A stretch of 64,000 nt of DNA, taken from Plazaster borealis (lineage: Eukaryota > Echinodermata > Asteroidea > Forcipulatida > Labidiasteridae). Where the stretch lies: the NCBI GenBank assembly GCA_021014325.1, contig CM037461.1:24475376-24539375 (forward strand), written 5' to 3'. A program made the position numbers and the translations under genes. Below are positions 11,064-23,700 of the stretch, piece by piece (position 1 is the first letter of the stretch; each line of letters begins with the position of its first letter). The notes beneath the pieces are model-generated. The model did no database searches and was not told the origin of the DNA. It worked only from the letters and a program-made list of their open reading frames with translations.

Positions 11064-11501
11064 GTTGTCAATACACATGCATGAGGTTTTGAGTTGTTTT
11101 TCCAGACATTGGACATATGCAGCTTTTTTTGTCATCAGTTTTTCATCAATCTGAGTTGATTTCCCCAAGTAAAAAAACAAGTGAAAAACTTGACTTTAAA
11201 TTCCTCATCATTTAAGGAGAGGATGGTACAGACTTTCATAATGTGAGTTGTAAATATAGGTTACTTCAATTTGTATTCTATCTCTGTGGATAAGCACAAG
11301 AGATTGGTATCTAAATGGGATCCTATCTGTGGTTAACGTGGCAAGGTGGTTTCAGTTGATCTAAACCATTGCACCAAAACGAAATTGATGTTATTTGGTT
11401 AAACCCATGTCCAATGGCATAAATTTGTTTTCTTACTTTGCGTCAAAGATCACTCCTCTCCCAATCTTGGTCCTAACTAGGTCAAGTTAATTGATACAAA
11501 G

Positions 11502-11729
11502 CTAATAACCGGTACGCTCCTCCGCCATGTGTAGAGCTATCCTCTTACAAAGCTCCGTCTCCGTCTCTTGAGGGAAGAGACACGCCTCGTTCTGTGTAGT
11601 AGCGACCACCTTATACAGACGCTGGAATAGACTACTCTTACGTCCTCTGGTCTTCTTCAAATTGGAGATGAAGATATACTTGTCTAGATACGTTTCTCTC
11701 TCCTCAACGAAGCGGGTTGATCTACTCTT
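11502..11729 (-). CDS. AK-like gene exon 8 (last coding exon)
   Basis: 228 nt, phase 0. Acceptor ACAG|AAGAG; stop TAG at 11504-11502. It encodes residues 339-413, a Lys/Arg-rich start (KSRSTRFVEERE, KKTRGRKSS) and a C-terminus ending AEERTGY. A possible AATAAA (reverse) lies far downstream at 10915-10920, inside a SINE. Confidence 0.85.
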   Translation of the reverse strand, partial: KSRSTRFVEERETYLDKYIFISNLKKTRGRKSSLFQRLYKVVATTQNEACLFPQETETELCKRIALHMAEERTGY

Positions 11730-14700
11730 CTGTAATGAGGTCAAAGGGTAGGGTCAATGTCAAAGGTTGAAAGGTCAATAAGTCCAGTGTAATCAAGGAT
11801 TGATTTAACAAAGTAATATCAATGGAGTCCTTGCATAGTAAGGTCAATGTCAAAGGTTAAAAGATCCAATAAGTCCAGTGTAATCAAGGATTGATTTAAC
11901 AAAGTAATATCAATAGAGTCCTTGCATAGTAAGGTCAATGTCAAAGGTTAAAAGGTCACTATCAAAGGTTAAAAGGGCCAGTAAGTCCAGTGTAATCAAG
12001 GATTGCTTTAACAAGGTAATATCAACAGATCCCTTGCATAGAACGCGCCACACATAATCCTCAGCCTCGGCTCATGTGATCAGTCTTCGACCCATCAGAG
12101 TGCGATCTCTCCGAGGTATATATTTATCTAAAAATAATCTATTTACCTTGTCTGACTGAAAGGATAAAATGCTGGTATCCGTGGCATCCACTGCAAATGC
12201 TTCAACCAATGGGGCAGACTTATCAATGTGCTTGCATAGAGCACCTAGTAATTTGTCCTGCAAAATAAAATCAATAAATTCATTCATTTATATATTTAGT
12301 AAATTCATACATGAATATGTTAAAACACTCATTCATGTATTACACTCATAACATTCTAGGAGAGGGCGTAATATGCAGCCAATCCAGAAACACATGGGCA
12401 AGCCCCTTCTCTTTCATGATTAGTGTCCTGGGTGTTGTATGTGCATTTACACAATGCACAGGACCTAGTGTTTTACGTGACCCTTGAACTGTTCCAGTAT
12501 CAGGCCTGATACTTCACAGAGGCAATTGCCTCCATGCCCTTGCCCGGTGCCCATTGAAATGTTCCAGTTTCAGGCCTGAAACTTCACAGAGGCAACGGAG
12601 GCAATTGCCTCCATGCCCCCTGGTCATTGCCTTGGTGCCCCTTGAAATGGTCCAGTTTCAGGCCTGATACTTCACAGAGGCAACGGAGGTAAATGCCTCC
12701 ATGCCCCTGGTCATTGCCTTGGTGCCCCTTGAAATGTTCCAGTGTCAGCCCGATACATGTATTCTTCACAAAGGCAACAGAGGCAATTGCCTCCATGCCC
12801 CCAGGTCACTGCCTTGGTGCCCCTTGAAATGTTCCAAATGAGACTTACTGCTGGTGCATTGTGTTCTTCTACCAGGCTCCTAAGTGAAATCATCTGGAGC
12901 TCATAACGATCCATATCCAAACCATCAAAATCACTGGGGTCTGTCCACAAAAACAAAAGCAATCACAACAATTAAAATGATGTAATATTTCCATCAGGGA
13001 TAAAGAATATTATTTTTGTTTCCAGTAGACGATGTGACCTCTGTTTACATTCAAACCGCCCTCTATTGACAAAACACTGTCCAAGTCATGTTCCACCGGG
13101 CAAGAAGATGCGTACTCATGGTAAGATTGCGTGTACTTTCATGACGAATGACAATAAGTTAACGACTAGCTAGCTAGCTGGCTGTCAAGGACACAGACGT
13201 TTTGCCCGGCGACACGCGTCGCATGATGTTATGGTTTTCAAGTGACGTCAGAGGTCACATCGTTTGTAGCTAGGCCAGTTTGAATAATGTAATTAGCAGT
13301 AGGTACCGCAAATAATTGCAGTGGGAATAATGAATATCATTTCGGTTTTACCCTTACACTGGTATGTGATAAGCACTGTAGACTCAGTGCCTTCATACCT
13401 GTCATGCCTGTATTTCAAACTCACAATTTTGGGCAATGAACATTGTAGCACAGTTTGTCTAACAAATGCTAGACCACAGAACGACCAGTTGGAAACCACA
13501 TTTAGTACCATGCCGATCTAAGACAGGCATATATGATCGTGGAAAAAAGTAGAAACATTTTATCCAGTACAAGGGCTGACCTACATGTACACACGGTGTA
13601 GGCTTTAATAGACTTTTCAGGTTATTTAATCACAATTTTTCTGTTTTTTCCCAAGGGCAAACAACCCCATATATCAGACTAAAGTAGGAAAAAAATCACG
13701 CCTGCTAAGAGTCGACAAAAAGGTCTGAAACGTTGAATTGAAATGATGGCATTTACACCTTTTAGTAACCCCTAAGTTATAGTTTTCAATGGGTTTCAGG
13801 GAACAGTATCCTCAGCACCAGACAGTTCATGTATCAAAGAGGAAGAAGAAATATATTTGAAGAAATTCACTTCTTTTTTTCACCAGGCATACATAAAAAG
13901 TCTGGAATTTCCCACCCCTGTTGATGTTAAAGAGCGCCCTCTGGTGTCTTACCAAAAGCAAATATGACAACTGTGTTGACGGTCCTGACGGGTTCCAACT
14001 CCAGTTGATGACCGAAGAAATCACTGACCCGATGCCAGATGAGGTCAGCGACCCCACAAGCTACGTCCACTGTCACTAACCGCCCCATGTTGGTGAAGTA
14101 GTGGAGGAAGTGTTTGACACTAGATGTGTACAGAGCATTACGCCGCTGAGGGAATAAAATGAAATATAGATCTGTTAAATTTGCATTGGGGATAAAGAAT
14201 ATTTTTTGTAGGTTTTCTCCTGACAGATCCAAAACATTAGAATCAAAATCACTGAAATCGATGACTGTCATAATGTTGCTTTTTAGAAGGTTAAACTTTC
14301 CAAATATCCGATTATCTGATACATTGTAAGTAATGTGCGCCAACTCTTGCAATTATTCTATAGTGTGCATACATGTAGTCACGTACACTGTATATATACA
14401 ACATGTAGTTGATGCTATCACAACATCAACATGTAGTCGATGCTATCACAACTCTATTGAACATATTACACATTTGAAACAGGGTCTTAGACATGCTAGA
14501 GGTGGAATGTGAGGAAAGATTCGCCCAACATTGATGGGAATGGGAACAAGTTTACCTGTGTTCTGCTTGTATCTGCTTCATCACTCTGACCAGCTTCTTT
14601 CATCTTGTCTGGATGCTTAGCGCTGTGGGCACTTATCTGCTTAATTACCTTCTCTTCCGGTATGGCAAGATTTAAGGCAAATATATTAGGGAACTGTAAG

Positions 14701-17700
14701 AGACAGGACACCAGACTTCAATTAGACTAGCCATCTTGATTACCATTAGTATGAGAAATAGACTGATGCGTTTCCGTATGATTTCTATTAAAAACCCTCC
14801 TGCTTGGTAACAATTTTCAGAGAGTTAATCTCCCAAAGGAAACTAATAATAATTAAAATTTACATTGCGCCCCTTACATAAAAATGATCATAAAAATGCA
14901 CAGAATGTAAGAAAAAGATAAAGAAACAAGACTGGTCACCAGGCCAGTGCCTAAACCACACTATGGGGATACGTCTGTCCCGCCAACAGAGACTTAAAAG
15001 TTACTTATTACATAGGCCTATCCCTGCTGGCATCAGTAATGTTTTGATCTTTTCAGGAGACAGACGCCTCTAACCCTACCTATGTAAAGAATCTAAACTA
15101 ACTGGCAAGGTAACCATAGAAGAAAGACAAGCAAAAGACACACAAAACAATACCATTAAAAACACTAAAAAAGCAATGGGTTAATAGTTAATATCATTCA
15201 AAACCAGTAGGACGGTTGACAGTACGAAAGTTGACTGTGTACTACATGTATGTATGCAATCAACACACGTTTTAGCAGCCTCGCTACCATGGGCAGCGCG
15301 ATGTACATGTATCGATACCTCTCTCGTCACTAACCCCTAGCGGGGAAACACGTAAAAATCAACGCTGATTGACTCACCAAAAGTTGCTGCTTTGCGCTCA
15401 TTCTTATTCAAACATTCGAGCGCTTGTAGGGCGCTCGACAGGCGCTTAGTACGCGCGTGTACAAATGCACGTATTTCGACGCAATACATTTCAAATGAAT
15501 CATGTTTTTATACAGTCTCCCTAAACTGCATACATCACAAGATCGAAAAAGAACTGATGGGGTCAGTTGCTCTGTGACTTGATGCGTCTTTTGACAGCGC
15601 GCTCTGCGTAGTCTCTAACACATAATGAATCAACCACAGGACTAATTAAAATATCCAATATATTTGGATACTTCAAAGACACACTTCCACGGGTTACAAT
15701 CGAGCAAGGCATTCTGGGAAAGAAAAACAAAATGGTGCGGCGAGATCGTACACCACTGGGAATGAGGTTGACGTTTCAGGAACTGGAAAGGGACACAGCA
15801 GAACATCTGTCAGAAAAATCAAGAATTCCTTACCCTCTTCTCAAAGTTCTTCATATCATATTCGGGTTCTTGGATGTATTTTTCACAGCGGAGTAAGAAT
15901 CTGAGATTAGGCATGATGTCAACGATGTGAGAACGCTTTGCATCTTTCTCAATCTCATTCCCAATCAGCTCCAAGATCCATTCCAATGACAGCAACGATT
16001 GGTTATCCTGAAACACACACATACAACAACATTTTATTTTGTTGATTCTTTTCAAATTTGTTTGATTTCTGAGAAAATAACAACATTTTAAACTGCACAA
16101 ATTCTACATTATCCAGTTCACTTCAGAGTGACACAATAACATTTGGATGCCTAAGTTGAATTTGGACACTGCTTTTATACACTAACTCTTTCATGCACCG
16201 GTCGGTGCAACCGGTCGCTAGCGGTTTAAATCCCTTCAAAAAAAAAGTTGCAACACAAAAAATAAAGATCGCACGACCACACTGTTTTCAGAATGGGAAA
16301 GAGGACTTTTGACAGTGTTTGAGGGTGCTATTGTGACCTGCTTTTTGGGGGGTCGCTAAAAAATGAGAAAACAATTAATGTGTCCATATGATCAATTTAT
16401 TACTTGAATGGTGCATAAAAGGGTTAATGACATTATGGACATGTCACAATATACAAGCAACTTGGAGGCAACTCATTCTGTTGCATTAAGAATGAACACT
16501 TCTTACTGTGAGTTTTCTTTCTTCTATGTAAGGAGATTATGTGGAGATGGTTGCATGAAGGTACAGTATTTGGGTTTTAGGCATTGCATGGTGAGGTATC
16601 AATGTATATTGGGTTTCCGGTAACACCATGTGTTTATCTACTTTGCTGTGTAGAATTTGTTCTTTGAGAACTTGTCTTGCTCTGTATTCTACTGCCGCAC
16701 AGGACAGTATTGCCTCTTGTGACATTATGTTTACAAGTGAGCTGTTCAAAAATAAATTCTTATCCTGTGAAACAGTTAAGCTACGACCCAAGATCTGCGG
16801 TCTGGCGGCGATTCAGTAAATTCATGTGCGCTCTACATCTGTCCATTCTACATTGCAGAGGATTTTTTTTTGCTACAGTTCTTGCTCATCCATGTACAAT
16901 GTATCGTATTTTCCATCAGAATGATCAGAGCAAGCCGTGCCATAACACAGAGTTCCTCATGATGGTTTATGCATGGTTTATAACTGAGAGCCAATGTTTG
17001 TCTTCCTCTAGTTAATTAAAGAGGACTTTCTCTGCTCAATGAAGCCCACTACCTGACTACACTAGACAGTCCTCAAGGGGAATGCTCTACATCCTGTATT
17101 TAATACAGTTTGTCAAGTGAAGAATGCACTAATTTTTTAATACTGAGCCTATTATGTGTAAATGAGTTCCATTGGTGTAAATGTCTGAGCTAGTGAGTGT
17201 GCACTGGCTAGTGGATAGGCCAAATCCCTTGTGTAGAGTAGTGTACATGTAGTGTACATGTACATGTAGTGACCAGGGCCAGCAGGGCCTCAACATATTC
17301 TATATTAGACAGATTTGAGAGCCAAATAAAAGGGGTATAAACAAATGTGCCCAATTGTGACCTGGGGGTTGTTGACTTCCAACTTAAGGGTTTTTTGGAT
17401 GACATAGGCCCTGAAAAAATGGTCCTATTTGCCCAGAGTGGTAGGGAAATATTTTCAAGAATGATGCTCGGACATTTGAACATTTACACAGGGGTAGGGG
17501 TGTTTTTATTTGGAGGGAGACGGGCCTTGGGACTCCCCATGTCAAATTGAGCAGAGGATAAAAGTTCAGGAGTCAGTGCACAATTGTCCCTTTACTGTAA
17601 AAAGCTGTGAGACTTCTAAGTATTAAAAGTATTTTTGAATATTTAGCATTTTCGTTGTATGCCATTGCTATGGGAGTTTATTTAGTGGGGTGCAACCCCG

Positions 17701-20700
17701 CAAGGGTCCTTTTTTGTAGCAAGGGGGATGTACATGTACAGTATGTGAAGAACAATAAAATTATGCTAGTAACAGAATAAGGTTACGTGGTCATCAGCTG
17801 ACTGGTTTCCAGCTCATTGTTGCTAATCTCATTGTTACAAGCATAACAAAACATCCGCCGTAAGCCAATTTGGAAAAGTCTGGAGAAAAAATACGTCATC
17901 AGACATGAAGTGGTCAAACAGGTCAAGGATTGGAAATGAAATAGAAACCATGCACTGGTCTCGATTTCACAAAACACTACGATTCATTTGAAGAAGAGTT
18001 GTTCCCATCATAGAGCAAGAATCGCCATTGCCATAGTGATTTGTATTGTGACATCACATTTCTGCTCAAGCAATTAAGATTGATATCTTAAGACCAATCT
18101 TAGCTCTTTGTGAAATTTAGCCCTTGGCCTATATCAAAGTGGATATTACTATAAACCCAGAATTACATGACGGATTCATATTTTTCAATTTTGATTACTT
18201 CAAATTGAAAGTGTGGTAATAAAACAACAGGGTTCTCCCCAGGTTTTTACAAAGCATTCTGGACCCAAATTTGGGAAGTTTGGCTGAAGCACGCTGAATT
18301 GAAACAAGGTCTTTGGAATGTTTTATACTTGGTGTTTATCTTGGTTTTAAAAGTTCTACTGTGCAATCTGGAGCATTCTATATGGTTTTCTCGTAATTTT
18401 TTTGTGAAAAATATTTTTATTGGCATATCGTCTGAAATTTGCGCGTATCGGCACGCAAATCGCGCATATCGGCCCAAAACCCTTGCTTGTTCATAGGGAG
18501 AACCCTGAACACAAATGCATTCATGGTATTAGCTTTGGCGTCTGCTGGAGGTTGAGCACCCACTACTGAGACTGTCTAAGATAAATGTTACTATTGATAT
18601 TTATTTATTATGTTGAGCTTAACAGCTAGTGAAGCATTACTGGGTAATTGTAACTGATGAGGTTTGCAGACTTACAATGAATAAATAATAATTGTAAGTT
18701 CCCAAGCTTGCACTCACCGAAATGAGTTTTGTAATCAACAATATCAATCATACAGCTCTTCTCTATTATGTTTATCCAGTAAGGTTTGTGTTGACATCAA
18801 TTATGTCATCTCTCTCTATGATCTATTTTCATGGTGGCTCTGAAAAGAACCAGCATATGCATGAACAGTAACAACTCAAAGTTTCAATCAGTAGGCCTAT
18901 GCTCTGATATTGCCTTCAGAAGATGATTGCCTTCAGAAGAGGGAAAAACACCCGAAAACAAACCCGTCTTCATCATGTACATGACAGGAAATATGGTAAA
19001 CAACCCTAACAAGCTGCCTTGGCTTAGCTAACGAAGGACAGAAAAAGTCTGGTGAACTGAATTTAGCAACCCAGCTCTTGGAAAAGGAACACAATTTAAT
19101 ATGAGAAGGGTTGAAAAGGGGTCAGTGACGTTAGCATTTTTCTTGTTATTATTGTACTAGTGTACTGTACATTAAACATAAGTCTGTACGTGCACCCTAT
19201 TCTGTAAAAGTCATGAGCTTCCACATACAAGCATGGATTTGACTAGCCTTGATCAAGGCGTTGGAGTTTTGTTATCATTTTTTGTTTTCTCTTTGCGCCG
19301 CGCTACACGCCCGAGCTACAACATACATGTATTATGTACAGATTGTTTATTGAAGGGTAGCACTTTTCTTAAAGCTCTTTTTCCAATTGATGAAGGTCCA
19401 TATTGAACACATCTCCATCCTGATACATGTAAACATTACATGCTGATTTGAGGAGCATGTTGATTTCTCAGATGTCAATTGGAAACAGAACTGGCTTCAC
19501 TTCAATCCCAGCTGAAGGACACTTCCATTTATTTTATTGATACTGAGAAACATGTGTAGGGTATAATAGGAGACTCAAGGACAATGGTGGTAATTACCCG
19601 ACTTATACTCAAAAGTTCAAGGTTTTAAAGCAGCTTGTAGCATCTGTAAACAGTCAGATGCATTCTAGGATACTTTTGAGCTCACTAAAAACCACTGAAC
19701 TAATAACTGAATTATATTTTTGTGATACATCTAAAGGCCTACATGCACATGTTAGCAAAAAGGTTTGAACATGTAAAATAAATAATAATATGCAGTTCTT
19801 ATAGAGCACTTTATACTCCCGATGGGTGTCTCAAAGCGCTCATTATTTTTCCTACAAGGTATTAAGTGGAGTTACGTGTTGAAGTATGAGACCTATTCAT
19901 TCATAGCACCATGTAATGGTTTACAAGGTGCTGTGGCGCAATATGCAGCCAATCAACCACAGTTACACATAGGTCTATGTTCCGACACCCCTTGTGTATT
20001 TTCCTATTCCTATTGCTAACCCTAACCCTAACCCTAACCCTAACCCTAACCCTAACCCTAGCATGTTAAATCACAAGGGGTTTTCGCAACATCTATAGGT
20101 TGTCGGAACATAGGGGGGTCAGAATAAAGAGCAGTCACTGTACCCACACTAGGTTGCTAAGGTCAGTCCTTGATGAATGTAAGTCGGAAAGACCACATCC
20201 CCAATACAGTTTTGTACGAAGATCTACCAAAAATCACTACACAAATCAGAAAAAGGAGACTTAAAGTTGCTGGACATTGCAAGAGAAGTATAAATCAAGT
20301 AGTGTCAGATTTGGTGCTGTGGCGACCAACACATGGAAAGAGAAGCAGAGGAAGGCAAACAAAACATGCATCAACCAATGTGAAGATTCCAACCTGGGGC
20401 AATTTCATAGCGCTGCAATTTCATAACGGTAAGCAAATTTTCATGCTTACTAGATCAGAAAAATGTGCTTAAAGCGTAAGTGTATTTCACAGGTTAGCAA
20501 GAAAATTTGGCAGCCAGCTTGCATGTTCACCATAGCTTTGCATTGTTGCGTCATTCATTTTCATACAGTAAGCACCGAAAGGTTAGCATACCTTTTCGTG
20601 TGCTTACGGTTAGCAGCGCTATGAAATGGAAACTCGCACAGTAAGCACAAAATCGGCCGTTAAGCAGCTCTATGAAATTGGGCACTGACCTGTAATAATA

Positions 20701-23700
20701 GTAGTAATATAATAATAATAATAATACCAACATTACTAAAGTGCCCTAATCATGCAAGCATGCTCTAACCCCTAAGGCGCTGACCGTACGAAAAAATTGC
20801 ACTAGTCAAAAGCTATGCTGGACAGGAACATGTGGAGGGCTATCACAAATGTCTGGTGGAAGCCGTGGGAATGAATGTATTACTAAGCCCCGCCCATCTC
20901 AATTTAAGGTTAATCACCAACCATCATTCAAATACTAGGTGTCAAACCTTGTATAACGTATGTTTGTGTATATTCACGTAGTATACATGTACAGTATGGC
21001 AGAAACGCTTGTGAAAATCACTTCAGGAGATAGGCCTATACATACGTAGGCATGATGTACATTGTATCACCTCTATGTTACACAAAACCTAGTTCACTCT
21101 TTCATGTCCACATGCACGTACACTGTGCTAAAAACATGTAGGCTACTGAACATATTTTGTTAAAATCTTCTCTATACATGTAGGCCTAATGCACATTGTA
21201 CCTTCACTAACATGTATAAATTAAGGCGTTACAATATATAAATGGGTCACATAATTAAAAAAGTTCAAAAACCTGCCAGGAAGTATACATTAAGCTCTTT
21301 GAGACGCCCAGAGATGCGCTACATTGTGTATAAAAACTAGTTAATTATTATTATAATGTCTGTATGAAGTAAGTACACATAAAATATCTGTATGTTGCTG
21401 TGGCTTCACTTCAGCTACAGATATGGCTAAGACCTTCAGTACATGTGTACATATACATGTACACTGCAGTTGAATCAGTCGATAGCCACAGCCATAACAA
21501 AGCCAAACTCATTCAATTCGAATGTTGTGTAATGCATGTCTTTGTATACAATCTCACAAGAAGGCCTACATGTACATCTTCCATACAGTGATGCATCTTC
21601 AAAATCATAATGCATAGGAATTCCCTATTCAGGGCAATGGACAATGTACAATTATAAATGGAGTTCAATAGTACAATGCACAGCCTTTTAGGTCACCCAG
21701 TTAGCAAATTTATTTCTGAATTTCTTAATTTACATATTTCCAGTCAACGACTGAGCTCCAGTGTTTAACAGGCTGTGTTTATCCTCTGGGAGGAATTATT
21801 TGTGAGGTGTGGGTAGAAATGGATGCATGACAGCTGACTGATAACTCAGCCACGTCTGGAACGTGGTCTCTATCGCCCCCTGGGCCCAGTGTCATAGAGC
21901 TGCTAAAGCCGCAAATATTGCTTAACGTTTTTTGCTGCTTAGCAGAAATGAGCAGGATACCAGTCACAAATTGTACATGGTAGTTTGGCTGGTAACCTTA
22001 TTATGGTAAGCGTAATATTGTTTAGCTATGTAAGCTTCTTTCTGTGCTATAAGCAGTTCTATGAAATTGGGCCCAGGAGCCGATTTCACAAAGCAATAAA
22101 ATTCATCGCAAGACAAATTTTCAGTATCACCATAGTGATTTGTATTGTGACATCACACTTTACTAAGCAACTACGATTGATTTGCAGTTACGATCAATCT
22201 TAGATCTTTGTGAAATTGGCCCCTGGTCTTGGCCTGTGCCCCTTTGAATGTTTCCCATTGACTTTTAAGAATTTCCAGTTGGAAGTGCCCCATGCAAAAA
22301 TATATAATATGGCCTTGCCCTCTCAAAGATGAAATTCCAGGCAGGTTTCATTTTGTTCCTCGGAAAAAAGTAGGAACATTTTATCAAGTACAAGGGCTGA
22401 CCTACATGTACAAGCTTGGTATAGGTTTTAATAGACTTTTCAGGCCATTTAATCAAAATATTACAGATTTTTCCCAAAGGCAAAAAAATCGGAAATCAGA
22501 CTAAAATAGGAAGAATATCATTCCAGTCTACAACTCATAGGCAGTCAAATAAAAATACAACAAAAATGAGTACTTGAGTATGGCCTTGGGTTTTGAAAGA
22601 GAACATTATTATTTCACAAATTGCATCCTCTAGTTTTCAAAACACAACATACAATCAACCTGTGACAATTTCATCAAAATCAGAGGCTAGGCCTGGAATT
22701 TCATCTTTGAGAGGGCAAGGCCATTTTCATTTTGCAAAGGGCACTTCCATTGGGAAATCTGAAAGTCTATGGGACACTTTTGAAGGGGCACCAAGGCCAA
22801 GACCAGGGGCAACAGAGGCCATTGCCTCCGTGGTCTCTGTGTTACTCTAGGCCTGAGAGACCACATTTTAATGGAAAAAAAACAACAAAAAAAAACAGCA
22901 AAAAGGTTTGATAAACTTTGATTTGTTGGGGATTTTGTTCAAGGCCTACCACTAATGTTTAATTTCAATTGTGGAGACCAAAATAAACAACGGTGATTAA
23001 AGGTGCCTTCAAATGCAATCTTCTTGAATTCACAATAATTCTGAATTTTAAAATGATTCTACGAGGATTAGTTCTGGTATGAACTTTATAATAAGTGATG
23101 TCTCAGATTGAACCTAGGTTTGTTTTTTTATTTTTTTTTTAAATTTTTTTTTTGGGGCGGGGATAATTATCCTTATAATGTTCATTAAATATGTTAAAGC
23201 ATCATAAACAATGTTCTCCCCATCGGCTTTAAAAACCAAAAAATAAACACCAAGTAAAAAGCATTCTGAAGACCTCATTTCAATTAAACTTGCTTAGGCC
23301 AAACTTCCAAAGTTTGGTTCATGGTTCAGAATGCCCCCCCCCCCACCAGTTTAAAAACAATCCTGGGAAAGATTTATCTTCAGCCATGGAGCACAGACAA
23401 TGCGAAAGAAGAAATGTGTTGCAGAGTGTTGTTGGGACGTCAAGGGACTTGTGATAATTGAACGTGTAAAATGTTCACATGATCAAATGTCCATCTGCTG
23501 ATGGTTATTAAATTACTGTGTGTGAATCAGGAACATACTGGAATATGAATACACATCAAAGTAATGTACACAAAGTAGGTCAGGGATTCCAAATAGCTGC
23601 TACATAAAATCAGTAGTGTCTCGTATACACGTACCTTTGGTATTTACTCCTAAAATTAATAACCATAAAAACTTACTGAAAGGGAAACCTTGCCTTGGAT

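Larger units (their letters stand above)
3834..11501. other. Intergenic region between discoidin gene and AK-like gene
   Basis: No protein-coding gene seen. It holds a foldback element (4517-4663), a 16-bp tandem repeat (5116-5227), AT-rich sequence 5860-6300, a long foldback (6333-6692), a 93-bp tandem repeat (about 6815-7035), two T1 MITEs (7435-7625, 8489-8651), the 18-bp minisatellite (9609-10408) and a SINE (10781-11063). Open frames here are short or repeat-driven. Confidence 0.7.

Noticed and set aside
14146..14352. 5' extension of AK-like exon 5
   Set aside because: The open frame continues upstream, but the CCCTCAG acceptor at 14146 gives the correct phase from exon 4, and the extension does not resemble the family.
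20016..20060. Chromosome end
   Set aside because: Only 45 bp of telomere repeat, with gene intron sequence on both sides.
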